Shown: positions 48,244 through 58,688, counted from the first letter of the stretch. The stretch is DNA of 64,000 nt from Scylla paramamosain (GCF_035594125.1 NC_087171.1:17590767-17654766); one strand, 5' to 3'. Notes: generated by a model not told the origin, from the sequence alone. Translations and numbers: made by a program.

Positions 48244-48350
48244 CTGGTGGACAGAGGGACACAAACAGAAGTCACCACCTCGTCCGTGTCCACACAGACA
48301 GAGGAGCCGTATCTGCCGCTGGCCTCCTCCATCCTTCAGCACGACATCAG
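48244..48350 (+). CDS. KY-like gene, exon 7: two TQT motifs
   Basis: Acceptor TTCGTTTCTTCAG/CTG and donor GACATCAG/GTGTGT. Entry phase 0, exit phase 2. It encodes LVDRGTQTEVTTSSVSTQTE, then EPYLPLASSILQHDI. Two TQT motifs lie at 568-570 and 579-581, only 11 residues apart. That is close to the minimal spacing at which two LC8 dimers can bind side by side. Confidence 0.75.
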
Positions 48351-49099
48351 GTGTGTTGTTCCTCCTCCTCCTGCTCCTCCTGTTGCTCCTTACCATTACA
48401 CCAACACTCCATGACGTCATAATTATTACGCATAGTTCAACGGACGTAATTATAACTTTCACTGAATACATTAAGACCGTGCCATTAAAACGTTGACAAA
48501 CATCACTGAAGTTAAGATAATTACGAAATATTCAGCCGCGTACCAATTTCTAACTGCTTATTGACCATCTTACTGCTGTGGACTTTCTCGTGGTTCATAA
48601 CAAAAAATGACACGGTGCAATTTTAGAGCATTCTGAAAGGCGCTACCGACAAGAACAAAGGTGAGTATGTGGTTCGAACCTTGTAGAGCCACGGACATGA
48701 TTATCCGGATTCTCACGTGTTTTTTTTTCTTTTAACCGGATTTTCAAAGGTATTTTCTTCCTTTTAATGATGGAAAATTCTATTTAAACAATGACTTGAG
48801 TCTTGGCGGGGTATAATTGTGTTATGGCGTTCTTCCACTGCAACGCAATTTTTCCTCAATCACATACACCTTTTTAAGAAACATTTTTGTAGAGTTAAAG
48901 TATCTAACATAATTCAATAGCCTAAAGAAGACAACCGACCTCCTATTCTCTGTGTGTGTGACCATGCAAACAATATAACAGTAGTCTGAATGCTAAAGAA
49001 CAAGCCTAGCAGTAAAAAAGGGCAAATACGAGCACACATCTCTATAACCTTCCACTTCTACTTGTAACCCATGTCTCTCTCTCTCTTTCTCTCTGGAAG
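48351..49099 (+). other. Putative intron 7 (749 bp)
   Basis: Contains a CRE octamer at 48412-48419 and a partial family A copy near 48688-48790 (GAGCCACGGACATGATTATC, CGGATTCTCACGTG). No coding sequence was recognised. Confidence 0.6.
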
Positions 49100-49421
49100 G
49101 TTTCTACCGGGGGACGCCAGCGAGGAGCGGGAGAAACAAGTACTGCTCTCAGATGCCTCCTCAGGGCCCTCGATATCAGGATTGGGGTCTGCTCTCCCCC
49201 GCCCTCAGGTGCTGCAAACTCTCCCAGGCACCGTCACGCCCATGCTGCCGGACAGTCCCCCCAACTCCCCAGAACATCCTCTTAGTTTACCCTTCGACGG
49301 CAGAGCGACGAGGAAGCGTGCGACTGAGCAATGGATGCACCTGAAGCAACTCTGCGTCACCAACATGCTATCTTACGCCGAGCCGATGCAGACTCGCCTC
49401 CACCGCACTCGCAGAATAATG
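49100..49421 (+). CDS. KY-like gene, exon 8: Ser/Pro-rich linker
   Basis: The acceptor is preceded by a CT-rich tract (CTTTCTCTCTGGAAG/G). The best phase-0 donor is ATAATG/GTGAAT, which is weak, so the 3' end is less certain: the frame stays open for another 31 codons. It encodes about 107 residues (599-705) with proline-directed sites (TVTPMLPDSPPNSPEHP) and a more hydrophobic helical-looking C-terminal end (EQWMHLKQLCVTNMLSY). Two weaker QT sites occur, VLQTLP (636-638) and EPMQTRL. Confidence 0.65.
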
Positions 49422-49660
49422 GTGAATGCCTACGTGCCTTTCTCCCTCACTTTGGCACACTGGTTAACATGTATCGAACTTTATGGCATCAGAGCACAAG
49501 AACCATTGGTGATCTAGCATACCACCTCTTCACCCTCGTTTTCTTTATTCATTTATCATCAACTCAGGGACTGCCACGTGTAAGCCTCATGTCTTCTCGC
49601 TGCTTCCTTTATTTTACTTGTGTTTTTTTTTTTTTTTTTCCGCTCTGTGTTGCTGCGCAG

Positions 49661-49810
49661 GTGGACGCATGTGTGCAGACGGACAACGACATCCTGACCG
49701 ACGAGGCTCCGCAGTTCGCAGCATGTCCGCCAAACTCCACCAAAGCCGCCCTGTTGTCCGATGTAGACTTCACTGACATCGATGTGCACGTCCTCACCAC
49801 GCCGGACGAG
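49661..49810 (+). CDS. KY-like gene, exon 9: last QT motif
   Basis: Acceptor GTTGCTGCGCAG/GTG after a long T run. Donor GACGAG/GTGAGT. Exactly 50 codons in phase 0. It encodes VDACVQTDNDILTDEAPQFA and ends DIDVHVLTTPDE. VQT is at 710-712. The end of this exon leads into the conserved start of the transglutaminase-like region. A family A copy begins about 16 bases past the donor. Confidence 0.75.
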
Positions 49811-49825
49811 GTGAGTGTATGGCCA

Positions 49826-50005
49826 GTATCCAGGAACGTTTTGCTCTCTTACCACGACTATTTTCAAAAGCCACAGAGGTGATCAGTCGGCTTCTTAAAG
49901 AGTGTTTCTGCCACTAGAACTACAAAAAAAACCTTGAAACCCGTGTGGTTAAAACTAGAGCCTTTTAGAAGTAGTGGTGGTGTGGCCAGAAATGTTTCAG
50001 AAGAT
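49826..50005 (+). repeat. Family A copy next to a donor site
   Basis: CCAGGAACGTTTTGCTCTC, ATTTTCAAAAGCCACAGAGG, and an eroded right end GAAATGTTTCAGAAGATGG. Confidence 0.7.
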
Positions 50006-50107
50006 GGTCCTATGATAGGCCACGCAGGGCGGACAGTGGCGCGACAAGAGGATTACATGACAACGCTTGGTTTCGCAGGAATGCCTAACAATACACCTCA
50101 TTCTCAC

Positions 50108-50450
50108 ATCTCAACGTCCGACATCGACTTCTTTAACAGGCTGTAGTGGAAGTTACTGGAGTTTTCAAGGGTGTTTTCATGAGTCTAGTGATAGTTTAAC
50201 AAGGATTCTGCATCATCAATGGAAAAAAAATATACGATACCAATTTTCTTAAACATTTTACGCTCTCATAAGAACTACACATATTCCAAGGCCACTGAGA
50301 AGGTTAGCCAATTTGGATAGGGGTTGGGTGTTTTTCCCCAATCAAGCCTTGTTAAACTATCATTAGAATTATGAAAGCACCCTTAAACGTCCACTATAGC
50401 CCTATACAAGATGTGGTAAGGAGGCTAAACGTTTGAGAACACGTATCTAT
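50108..50450. repeat. Inverted pair of family A copies
   Basis: A minus-oriented partial copy (50108-50225, CTTTAACAGGCTGTAGTGG ... TTCTGCATCATCAATGG) is directly followed by a plus copy (50241-50450, TTCTTAAACATTTTACGCTC ... GCTAAACGTTTGAGAACACG). The pair could fold as a long hairpin in the transcript. Confidence 0.7.
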
Positions 50451-50735
50451 AATCAGAGTATGGCCTTTGAGAACGCACCACATGGGAGAACAAAGCGTAA
50501 CACAGTACCAGCCACAGTATGACTCACCTCCATTGATCACACCTGAATAGTAAGCTGGACAGCATAACCTTATAAGACGCAATATGTTTTCCTATTCCTT
50601 CCCTTACTATCTAAAGCAGTACCCGACACAGGCAGTACTGTTCGGCCCATATCACCGGTGCGTGTTGGACTGCTATACATACAGAATAAGGGCAGCACAC
50701 AACCTTGCATTACTCATGGCTATCACCTCCCGCAG

Positions 50736-50839
50736 GTTACGGCGGAGGTGGACCATCTGGTGCGTTACCTCGGCAAACAAACTACAAGCGATCTGTATCG
50801 ACTGAGAGCCTTGTTCCGCTGGGTGACTGAGAACATAAG
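50736..50839 (+). CDS. KY-like: KY-like gene, exon 10: N-terminal helix of transglutaminase-like region
   Basis: Acceptor CACCTCCCGCAG/GTT, donor AACATAAG/GTGAGT. Entry phase 0, exit phase 2. It encodes VTAEVDHLVRYLGKQTTSDL then YRLRALFRWVTENIR (756-790). A helix with D-x2-VRYL, followed by a K/R-x-RALFRWV-x2-NI motif, is the standard N-terminal part of KY/hillarin and related transglutaminase-like domains, just upstream of the nucleophile helix. Confidence 0.85.
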
Positions 50840-51074
50840 GTGAGTAACAAGTTGCGGAAAAAGGAGTTAAAAATTAATGGGCAAGCCGAGGTAAAAAAAA
50901 AAAAAAAAAAATAGAAAGTCGTATTCATTAAGGTCGTTGGGTCTTATCCAGGCTAGTTTCAACTGGTTGTAGTGAAGTTATTGACGTTTTTAGAAGTACT
51001 TCCACGATTCAAGCGTTAGTTAAAAAAGACTGTGTCATCAACGGAAAAGGAAGGAAAGAAAACATTAAAACATT

Positions 51075-51075
<1 letters not shown>

Positions 51076-51159
<84 letters not shown>

Positions 51160-51470
51160 GAACGAGCGAGCGAGAGAGAGAGCGAACGAGCGAGCGAGAA
51201 AGAAAGCGAACGAGCGAGCGAGAGAGAGAGAACGAGCGAGCGAGAGAGAGCGAACAAACAAGCAAGAGAAAGAACGAGCGAGGGAGAGAAAGAACGAGCG
51301 AGGGAGAGAGAAAACGAGCGAGCGAGTGAGAGAGCGAACAAACAAGCAAGAGAAAGAACGAGCGAACAAGACAGAGAGAACGAGCGAGGGAGAGAGAGAG
51401 AGAACGAGCGAGCGAGAGAGAGAACGAACGAGCGAGAGAACGAGCCAGCTAGAGAGCGAACGAGCGAGCA

Positions 51471-51532
<62 letters not shown>

Positions 51533-51560
51533 CAAGCAAGAGAGAAAGAGCAAAGAGGCG
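51076..51560. repeat. GA tract with higher-order GAGC/GAAC array
   Basis: 41 GA units (51076-51158) are followed by about 320 bases in which GAAC-GAGC-GAGC-GAGA units alternate with runs of GAGA, and a second pure GA tract lies near 51471-51527. A larger block containing GAACAAACAAGCAAGAGAAAG recurs twice (near 51250 and 51337), so the array has nested periodicity. Confidence 0.85.
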
Positions 51561-51804
51561 AGCGAGAGAAAGAAAATAACGTTCAAGAATACGAAAAAAA
51601 ACAAGGCGGAAATATAAAACACGAAAGGTACTATAATGAAGAGTAGCACGTAGGTTGGCTGGAATAATTACCACTGCCCCCACTTGTTGGCAGCGATGCG
51701 TGACCTTGGGAGAATGGCCTTGCAGTGGGTGGCACGAGTTTCCAGGGAGACACTAACACCACACTACAAGCACTATGCTGACTTACACACGCGAAAAGGC
51801 GCAA

Positions 51805-51811
51805 AGAAAAA

Positions 51812-51850
<39 letters not shown>

Positions 51851-51925
51851 AATAAAATAAAATAAATAAATAAATAAAATGAAAAAAAAATAAATAAAAA
51901 TAAATAAATAAATAAAAAAAATATT
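51805..51925. repeat. (AAAT)n array
   Basis: AAAT/AAAAT units with small interruptions. Confidence 0.9.
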
Positions 51926-51973
51926 AATTAAAAAAATAGTGTGATGAATGACAGTGGTGAAGTGTTTAAGGTG

Positions 51974-52013
<40 letters not shown>

Positions 52014-52355
52014 CCTCATCTATTCTACGTCCTCCGTCACACCGGCACCCTCATGTCTTCCTTCACTACATCCATAACAAGCCTTGCCTTTGGTCTTCCT
52101 CTCCTCCTTCCTAGTGTATTTCTCTCCAACATCCTCCTCCTCATCTTCTTGTTCCTCCTCGTCCCCCTTCTCCTTCTCCTCCTCCTCATGTCTCCTCTGC
52201 TTCGCCAATCCATTTCAGTCTCGCATTTCAAGTTTTAGAAGTTACATCTTGCCAAAACTACACTCACGCTTATAAATGAAGTTTTCGTAAGAGGCGCAAA
52301 GGATCACAACACTATTTCTGTCCTGATGCATGCTAACACTTTCCTCCTCACTCAG

Positions 52356-52517
52356 GTTCGACTGGAAGTGCATGGAGAAGAACCAGACAGCCGAGGATGT
52401 GTTGGGGTCGCGGGCTGGAGTGAGCAGGGACTACGTAACGCTCCTGGTGGCCCTGTGTCACGCGGCAGGCCTCAGGGTGAAGAAGATACACGGCTTTGCG
52501 CGGGGACGAGACTTCAA
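52356..52517 (+). CDS. KY-like: KY-like gene, exon 11: nucleophile segment with Cys to Ser
   Basis: Acceptor TCCTCACTCAG/G, donor TTCAA/GTAGGT. Entry phase 2, exit phase 2. It encodes residues 791-843: FDWKCMEKNQTAEDVLGSRA then GVSRDYVTLLVALCHAAGLR. The usual family pattern at this place is (R/K)-x-GVC-x-(G/D)-Y-(A/S)-x-L-(F/C)-x2-LC-x-x-AGL, where the Cys is the transglutaminase/peptidase nucleophile. Here the codon at 52423-52425 is AGC (Ser813). Everything around it is conserved, including LC-x2-AGL, so the alignment is unambiguous. This predicts loss or strong change of the cysteine-based activity. Confidence 0.88.
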
Positions 52518-52625
52518 GTAGGTAGTGGTGTGGTGGTGATGGTGGTGGTGGTGGTAGCGGTGGTGGTCGTGGTGGTTTGCGATTTTTTTTTTTTTTTACG
52601 GAATGAATATGAAAATTATATTAAA

Positions 52626-52627
<2 letters not shown>

Positions 52628-52676
<49 letters not shown>
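52628..52676. repeat. (GT)n microsatellite in intron 11
   Basis: About 24 GT units filling a quarter of a 190-bp intron. A GGT array lies just before it (52525-52576). Confidence 0.95.
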
Positions 52677-52678
<2 letters not shown>

Positions 52679-52707
52679 TCCTTTACCTGGTTCTTTTCCC
52701 ACTACAG

Positions 52708-52808
52708 GCCAGGTCGTCAGTTTGACCCGGAGCGTGACCCCAGACACACGTGGATGGCGGTGTTCTTGTACGGGTCGTGGCGCCTCCTTGACCCGACTTG
52801 GAGCGCAG
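52708..52808 (+). CDS. KY-like: KY-like gene, exon 12: His and Asp of the triad
   Basis: Acceptor TTTTCCCACTACAG/G, donor AGCGCAG/GTGAGT. Entry phase 2, exit phase 1. It encodes PGRQFDPERDPRHTWMAVFL then YGSWRLLDPTWSA (845-877). The H-x-W-x-AV block gives His857 (52745-52747) and W-x-LLD-x-TW gives Asp872 (52790-52792), the second and third members of the Cys-His-Asp triad. Spacing from Ser813 is 44 and 15 residues, in the range of the family. The fold is therefore intact even though the nucleophile is changed. Confidence 0.9.
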
Positions 52809-53114
52809 GTGAGTGATGTCATAAGCACACATTCTCAATACGCCAATAATTATTTACACGAGTGGAGACAAACACGCACAACTTATACGAAATCTTAGCA
52901 CACTGCAGTGATAGGCTGAATAAATTATGAGGGACGCGCTATACCTAATAACGTTTCAGTGGCGTTTTTGTACTGTTTTTTTATTGGGTTTCAGAAAGAG
53001 GCGCGCAAACAGCATAAGGTGATTAGGGTAATGCAGGTAAATTCCTTAAGGTTAGTAAGCTGAGGAGGACAAGATATAACTGGTTCCAGCTCGATAAAGT
53101 TGGACTAAGAGAGA

Positions 53115-53325
53115 AGTAGGAAAAACTGGTTCTCAGTGATAGATGACTGGAATGCACTCGGTAATCAGGTTATTAGTAACGAATCGATAGGAAGTATTAA
53201 GTGGTCAGATGAATCAAGGGAGATGACTGGTGGATATGTGTGTGCATGTTTTATAGAGGGACTGCCGCGTATAGCATTACTTTCTGCTTCCCTTATGGTC
53301 TCATGTACCTTTAAGAACTAATACG
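53115..53325 (+). repeat. Family B LINE 3' end with readable RT C-terminus
   Basis: Encodes VIDDWNALGNQVISNESIGS in one frame, the C-terminal block of non-LTR retrotransposon ORF2. Then TTTATAGAGGGACTGCCGCG and GCTTCCCTTATGGTCTC. Confidence 0.75.
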
Positions 53326-53779
53326 ATTAAGGTAGGTTTATATTTTGTGCTGTATCAATGTAAGGTCCTCTCGTCTTTCTCCCCGTCTTCTCCCTCTCCC
53401 TTGATGACTATGGTAAGATCACGCCTTCTTCTATATCAATGAACGTTCCTCCTGCTCCTCCTGCTTCTTGCTCTCCTTCCCTCCCTCGCCACACCCTTAA
53501 TGACACAATAAACCTACTAATCTGCATTCCAATACGCTCCCTCTCCCCAACAACCACATCCAGATCTTGCATTTTTTTACATTAGTTTTAGCGAAGCGAT
53601 ATGAAAGTTACTCCGTCCAAAAATATCTCAGGAATAAAATAATAAAAAAAAGTAATTGAATGCTTTGTCTCAAGGGTGGTTTTCAGCACACTATTTGAGG
53701 TGGGGATATAAACGTGTGCGCGTGAGTAGGCGCCGCTGCGTATATGCACAGGTCACGCACGTATGTTGCACGAACGCAA

Positions 53780-53932
53780 TGAAGGATAGATGGACAGACA
53801 GGCATACTTACAGACAGATGGAAAGACAGACAGACAAGCATACTTACAGACAGAGGGAGAGACAGACAGATGAACAGACCGACGGATGGACGGACGGACA
53901 CACACACACACATACACACACACACACACACA
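53780..53932. repeat. (GACA)n and (CA)n array
   Basis: Diverged ACAGACAG units followed by about 20 CA units. Confidence 0.85.
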
Positions 53933-54244
53933 GATTGATCCACCTGGCTGTGGTATGAGTGGGCCAGCGGGACAGCAAGGCATGGCAGAGTGTGAACCGC
54001 CACAGTCCTGATAAATTATCAATGAACGCCTGCACGAGTCAGTTGCCGGTGTAAACAAAAAAGATAGTCGTGCACCACGTCTCTCCTTGAAGAAATAAAC
54101 TAAAGGAGTCATGAGTCACTATCTGTGCGTCTCACTCTGGTTGCTATGTGAATTTTTGCCCGTTATTGTATACTTTGTGACGTTGCAGCTCTTCATTCAT
54201 ACAACACGTGCAGGCGCGAATATCTACACTGTTATACATTTAAA

Positions 54245-54470
54245 GAAGAGATGGGAAATGAAATGGGTTCTCAGAGTGGCAGATGACTGGAACTGAGACA
54301 ATAACTAGTTTGTTACTGCCGAGTCAATGAGGTGACGGCAAGATTAGTCAGACTTATGGATAGGGATGATAGGTGGATACAGGTAGGTTTGTTTTATACA
54401 AGAACTGCCACGTTTAGCAGTACTGGCTCCTCGTAGCTTCCTTTACATTTTCGAAATCTTCCTCTTTCAT
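54245..54470 (+). repeat. Family B LINE 3' end
   Basis: VLRVADDWN followed by stops, then GATAGGGATGATAGGTGGAT, TTTTATACAAGAACTGCCAC and a GCTTCCTTTAC tail. Confidence 0.65.
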
Positions 54471-55135
54471 TTTATTTTTTCGAGCGGTAAATTAGCGCGC
54501 TTTCCTCCTCATTGATGTGTTCTTGGCCAGCCTTCACACATAGAAATACTTAAAAGAACCACCAGGTGTAGTTTTCCCATCATTCTCTTTTTTGGGCAGC
54601 TCCAGTGAAAGGTCGCCACAGTGGATCAGCCTTCTCCAACACTCAAGTCTTCTGCGTCCTCCTGTAACCCACCCATTACACACATGTTTACCATCACCAC
54701 CTATACATTACAAGGTGAACCTCTGAGAGAACACGTGTCGACAAAAGGCTGCGTATGAAACACTCTGCAGATTCAAATAACCCTGAGGATGAATTTACAC
54801 AGAGGATGAGAATAGCGTTCATTAGGACACAAGGGCGAGTCTTGCTGGTCCCTTGGTATACATAGCGTGTCCTCGAGATGGGTTTTAATCTTAGACAGGT
54901 GATGTTGATTGCCGCTCTAGTGTAGGAATAAGGAGCGCTGGTTGTCATGGGAGGTAACGAGCTGCCACTGTAAATACGACAAGCCTCTCCGCCCTCGTCC
55001 TCGTGTGCTAAGCTAAAGGTCACCAAAATTGCACGTGGGAAGAAAAAAGTGAGCTAAACTATCCTGTATAAAAAAAAAAGAAAAGAAAAATAAACAGTCA
55101 TGCCCGTTAGTAACTTCAGGAGTAATTGCTTGTAT

Positions 55136-55138
<3 letters not shown>

Positions 55139-55184
<46 letters not shown>
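55139..55184. repeat. (GT)n microsatellite
   Basis: About 23 GT units. Confidence 0.95.
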
Positions 55185-55185
<1 letters not shown>

Positions 55186-55712
55186 CGTGTGCGCGTTTTT
55201 AAAATCCAAACCTCACAGAACAGCCTCATACATTATTACAGGCGACGACGAACAATGAAATGCACTTGCGTCACTCACGGCGCTGCTTCTCTGCGGTTTA
55301 GACAAGTGCCGTGCCCTGCCTCGCATCGACTGGCTATCGGCGTGCAACACATGGTTTCAGCTCTTAAGTGCACGGAATCTTGAAAAAATCTTGAAGTCCT
55401 CACGAAAACACAAGAGCCTTCGGAAAATACACTTGTTGTTATTTTTTCTATTTACTTCTTTCTTTTTTTTTTTTATTCGTTCATTGGCACGTGATATAAA
55501 TCAGCTGAACTTGTTGCTTCGTGAGAAACATAAGTTCCCATTCTCTCCCTCTTTTCCCTCGCTCAGCTTCGTGAACTCTGGTATCTGATGACTTCTGATA
55601 CAATCGCAATACATTGAGATATAAACAGAGAGGCCAGTCAGATATATTTTGTTTTATTAATTTGAAATTTATCGCTCCATTTATCGTCTAACTTTTTCAT
55701 TTATTCACTGAT

Positions 55713-55713
<1 letters not shown>

Positions 55714-55784
<71 letters not shown>
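55714..55784. repeat. (GA)n microsatellite
   Basis: About 35 GA units. Confidence 0.95.
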
Positions 55785-55787
<3 letters not shown>

Positions 55788-56141
55788 GTAGGGTATAGGT
55801 GTGTCTACCTTCCCACTCATACTCCTCAATCCTTCATTAATATTTTAGAGATTGGTCAATACGCAGTCAGTACATGAACCGTTGAAATTAGTGTTCGGGT
55901 AATTGCAACTCATGCCAGGTGGTTGAGTTGCGGAAGTTAAAAAAAATAAACTCTTTAGTATCGATCTTTTAGAGAAGGAGGAAGTTAAACTGTAAGCATT
56001 ATTGATCCGTCCTTGAGGAATTCATTGAAACTCTCCACAGTGTGAGAATCGAAGGACGCAAGGGAGAGAAAAACAACAGCAACCAATCAACAGTAGCGAT
56101 TAGTAGTGTGAGGACTGTCGCAGGGGAGATGGGGAAGTCCA

Positions 56142-56183
<42 letters not shown>

Positions 56184-56208
56184 TATTAGTCTCCTTCCCG
56201 ATCCTCTA

Positions 56209-56278
<70 letters not shown>
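56142..56278. repeat. (CA)n and (CT)n microsatellites
   Basis: CA at 56142-56180 and about 33 CT units at 56213-56278. Confidence 0.95.
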
Positions 56279-56280
<2 letters not shown>

Positions 56281-56754
56281 CTCCCCCCCCGATTCTTGCC
56301 CGAGAAGTCTTAGATATTTAAACATTTCAGGAAATTGAAGCACATGGAAAGAAAATATGATAAGATTAAAATAAAGAACCAAACAATAGATGAATAAACA
56401 GACAAATAGATAGATATATAGATAGATAAATAAACAACAACAACAAAGCGGTTTAAAAATTTACCAGATTTCTCGCTCTCCGCCCCATCACTCCATCACT
56501 CGCAGCTTTACACTAAGGGAATACATATTTCATTTACATTCCTGCAAGGTTTTCTTTCCGCAGGATATCGGAAAAAGAATCAAACATTGGAGGGCAAATT
56601 TGTATGAATATATTCCAGCGTCTCCGTGCGCAAGAATGAATGGCATTGACAAGTTGTGGAGAAGAAAAATCTAAGGTGACGGTAAAATATGTATAAGGTT
56701 GGGTTAACTGCCGCTGTTCCGGACGGACCGCACGTTATTCACGCAAACTACATA

Positions 56755-56755
56755 C

Positions 56756-56802
<47 letters not shown>
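56755..56802. repeat. (AT)n microsatellite
   Basis: About 24 AT units followed by a T run. Confidence 0.95.
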
Positions 56803-56817
<15 letters not shown>

Positions 56818-57186
56818 CTCAGCCAACCAGTTTCCAGCTATCCGAGTACACAAGTTACCATTTGAACTTAAGTGATACCTAAGTACTGCATGACGCGGTT
56901 GTTTCTGATGATGCCAGTGATGAATTTAAAGCAACAGTTTACGTGGATGTTCCTGTTAACGCATTAAACGCTGTATTAATTATTGCTGCATCTATATATT
57001 TCCTTTTCTTCACTCTCTCTTTTGTAGTGCACAGTGAAGGTGAGGCGGGGCGGGGGTCAGATCCAGCTACACTATTCTCCACAGTATTTCCAGCTTTGTT
57101 GAAATTCCCTTGATATGCTGGCAATCTTCTTGGAAAACCTGATAACTGACACATTCCTTGCAGATCAGTGAAGAAAAAGAGTACTG

Positions 57187-57187
<1 letters not shown>

Positions 57188-57221
<34 letters not shown>
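57188..57221. repeat. (CA)n microsatellite
   Basis: About 17 CA units, 80 bases before the exon 13 acceptor. Confidence 0.95.
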
Positions 57222-57223
<2 letters not shown>

Positions 57224-57301
57224 AAGCACAGTGGAAGCCAGTACAGCATGTTACTTTACTATTGTCCGGAACTGTACTTAGCCATCCTTCCCTCTCCGCA
57301 G

Positions 57302-57422
57302 GCTATACCAACCTCCAAGGCAAGTTTGTTCCTCATCCTCTGGAGCATTACTTCCTCACGGACCCTCAGCACATGATTTACACTCACCTGCCCTACGATA
57401 CCCATGAGCACAATTACGACAG
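57302..57422 (+). CDS. KY-like: KY-like gene, exon 13: end of transglutaminase-like domain
   Basis: Acceptor CCCTCTCCGCAG/GC, donor TACGACAG/GTATGT. Entry phase 1, exit phase 2. It encodes GYTNLQGKFVPHPLEHYFLT then DPQHMIYTHLPYDTHEHNYD (878-917). The F-x5-EHYFLTDP-x3-IYTHLP pattern is the characteristic segment that follows the catalytic core in KY/hillarin proteins. Confidence 0.9.
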
Positions 57423-57509
57423 GTATGTAAATTTACTTCTCACTTCTACAGGTAACTTTTGCCAACACGATATTAAAGTTATCCAGGATATTAACTTTTT
57501 ATTCATACC

Positions 57510-57725
57510 CTTCTTCTATCCAGCTTTTTAATGCAAGAGTAAACAGGTATCCTTACTCTTTCGATCATATTATTTGTAAACTCAAAGTCTCTATCGGTTT
57601 CCTTTTCTTCTTCATTCTGTGACGAAGTTTTCTAATATTTAGTATCGAGACATCTCCAGAAATTAGTGTAGCAACTTCTCGACTTTTTTTTTGACATTTT
57701 GAGAGAAATTTATTTGTTTTTCTGA
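57510..57725 (+). repeat. Family C LINE tail in intron 13
   Basis: TTTTTAATGCAAGAGTAAAC and CGATCATATTATTTGTAAAC correspond to the ARVN / TGKLWN region of the other plus copies. Confidence 0.5.
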
Positions 57726-57907
57726 TGTTAATTGTGCCCCTGGTCAGTCTCCTTGATGCGTGGATAAAAAACCTGATGAGAAGAAAAAGCTTACCACTAC
57801 AAAAACTGATCCTACTGATTTAAGAGAGACTGAATGTTTCCTCAGAATCACGAATATTTGCGACGACGGAAATCACAAAACAGACTTCCACCATTGTTGT
57901 TACACAG

Positions 57908-58103
57908 ATGGCAGCTTCTGGAGGAGCCCTTGAATCTGGAGGAGTTCAATGCCCTACCCAAGGTGCTGCCGGAGTTCTGGTCTTGCGGGCTGAGGCTGCA
58001 CCGGCCCCTGCACAACCCCGTCGTTGTGAGGAACCAAATCGAGGTGACTCTCATGGCCCCCACTCTCATCAGATACAAGTACAAGTTTTTCCCAGACGAC
58101 CAG
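57908..58103 (+). CDS. KY-like: KY-like gene, exon 14: start of C-terminal beta-rich repeat 1
   Basis: Acceptor TTGTTGTTACACAG/A, donor GACCAG/GTATGC. Entry phase 2, exit phase 0. It encodes WQLLEEPLNLEEFNALPKVL, then EFWSCGLRLHRPLHNPVVVR and a strand-rich EVTLMAPTLIRYKYKFFPDD (919-983). The P-L-x-x-EEF-x-x-LP / F-x-x-GL-x-L pattern is typical where the KY C-terminal region begins. The plus-strand frame beginning MAASGG in the same place is a shadow. Confidence 0.88.
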
Positions 58104-58130
58104 GTATGCATCTCAGTGACGCATCCCCCC

Positions 58131-58135
<5 letters not shown>

Positions 58136-58188
<53 letters not shown>
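58136..58188. repeat. (CT)n tract in intron 14
   Basis: About 26 CT units between a donor 33 bases upstream and an acceptor 84 bases downstream. Confidence 0.95.
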
Positions 58189-58191
<3 letters not shown>

Positions 58192-58272
58192 CTAGCATGT
58201 TATTTCATCTGACGCAGTGCTGAATTTCAGAGCGCACCCAACACTGCTTCTTCATTCAGTCATTTTCCCCAG

Positions 58273-58464
58273 GGTGAGGATTCGTGCATCAACCAGTGGG
58301 TGTTCTGCACGCTGAAGGAGGGCGGCGGCCAGGGTTCGTTCACAGTCATTCCGCCAGAGTGTGCCAACTATGTCCTCAAGATCTACGCAGGCCCCGAACA
58401 ACTGCTTGATGACAATGAAGGCGCGCTGGACCACGTCGTCTCCTTTTTGTTAATGTGTGAGAAG
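58273..58464 (+). CDS. KY-like: KY-like gene, exon 15: end of C-terminal repeat 1
   Basis: Acceptor TCATTTTCCCCAG/GGT, donor GAGAAG/GTGAGA. Exactly 64 codons, phase 0. It encodes GEDSCINQWVFCTLKEGGGQ, then GSFTVIPPECANYVLKIYAG and DHVVSFLLMCEKA (984-1047 plus one). The F-x-VIPP-x3-NYVLKIYAG strand pair followed by VSFLLMC resembles the later segment VIVPP-x3-YFKLLIYG and ASYLIEC, showing two related beta-sandwich repeats. Confidence 0.88.
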
Positions 58465-58688
58465 GTGAGACTCGTCTTCTTCACCACAGCTTGCAAATCA
58501 TTCCAAACACGACACGTGCGGCGACTCGATTCCGAAGAAAATTTTTAAAATCGTAAAATTTTTTCGTATACTTGAAAGTAGCTCATGCAGTGTCCTGTAG
58601 TCTGAAACAATTACAGCAAATTAGCTTACTGATAGCTTATGTATGCAACGGTTTTAATTTGTTGACTAAGTCAGCCTTGATGTTACAG

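Larger units (their letters stand above)
50840..52355 (+). other. Putative intron 10 (1.5 kb), repeat-dense
   Basis: A partial inverted family A copy at 50921-51045, a GA-based higher-order array at 51076-51560, an AAAT array at 51805-51925, a GT tract at 51977-52011 and a CTCCT-rich stretch at 52090-52200. Open frames here on both strands are repeat translations. Confidence 0.75.
52809..57301 (+). other. Putative intron 12 (4.5 kb)
   Basis: Two family B LINE ends (53115, 54245), a GACA/CA array (53780-53932), GT at 55139-55184, GA at 55714-55784, CA and CT at 56142-56278, an AT array at 56755-56802 and CA at 57188-57221. No further exon was recognised. Confidence 0.65.

Noticed and set aside
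49331..49882. 183-codon plus frame overlapping exons 8 and 9
   Set aside because: Out of frame with the phase-consistent exons and runs through a poly(T) tract and an acceptor.
51009..51683. Long open frames on both strands (about 200 codons)
   Set aside because: They are translations of the GA/GAGC array (Arg-Glu and Leu-Ser periodic).
57908..58195. 95-codon plus frame starting MAASGG
   Set aside because: Out-of-frame shadow of exon 14 that continues into the CT tract.
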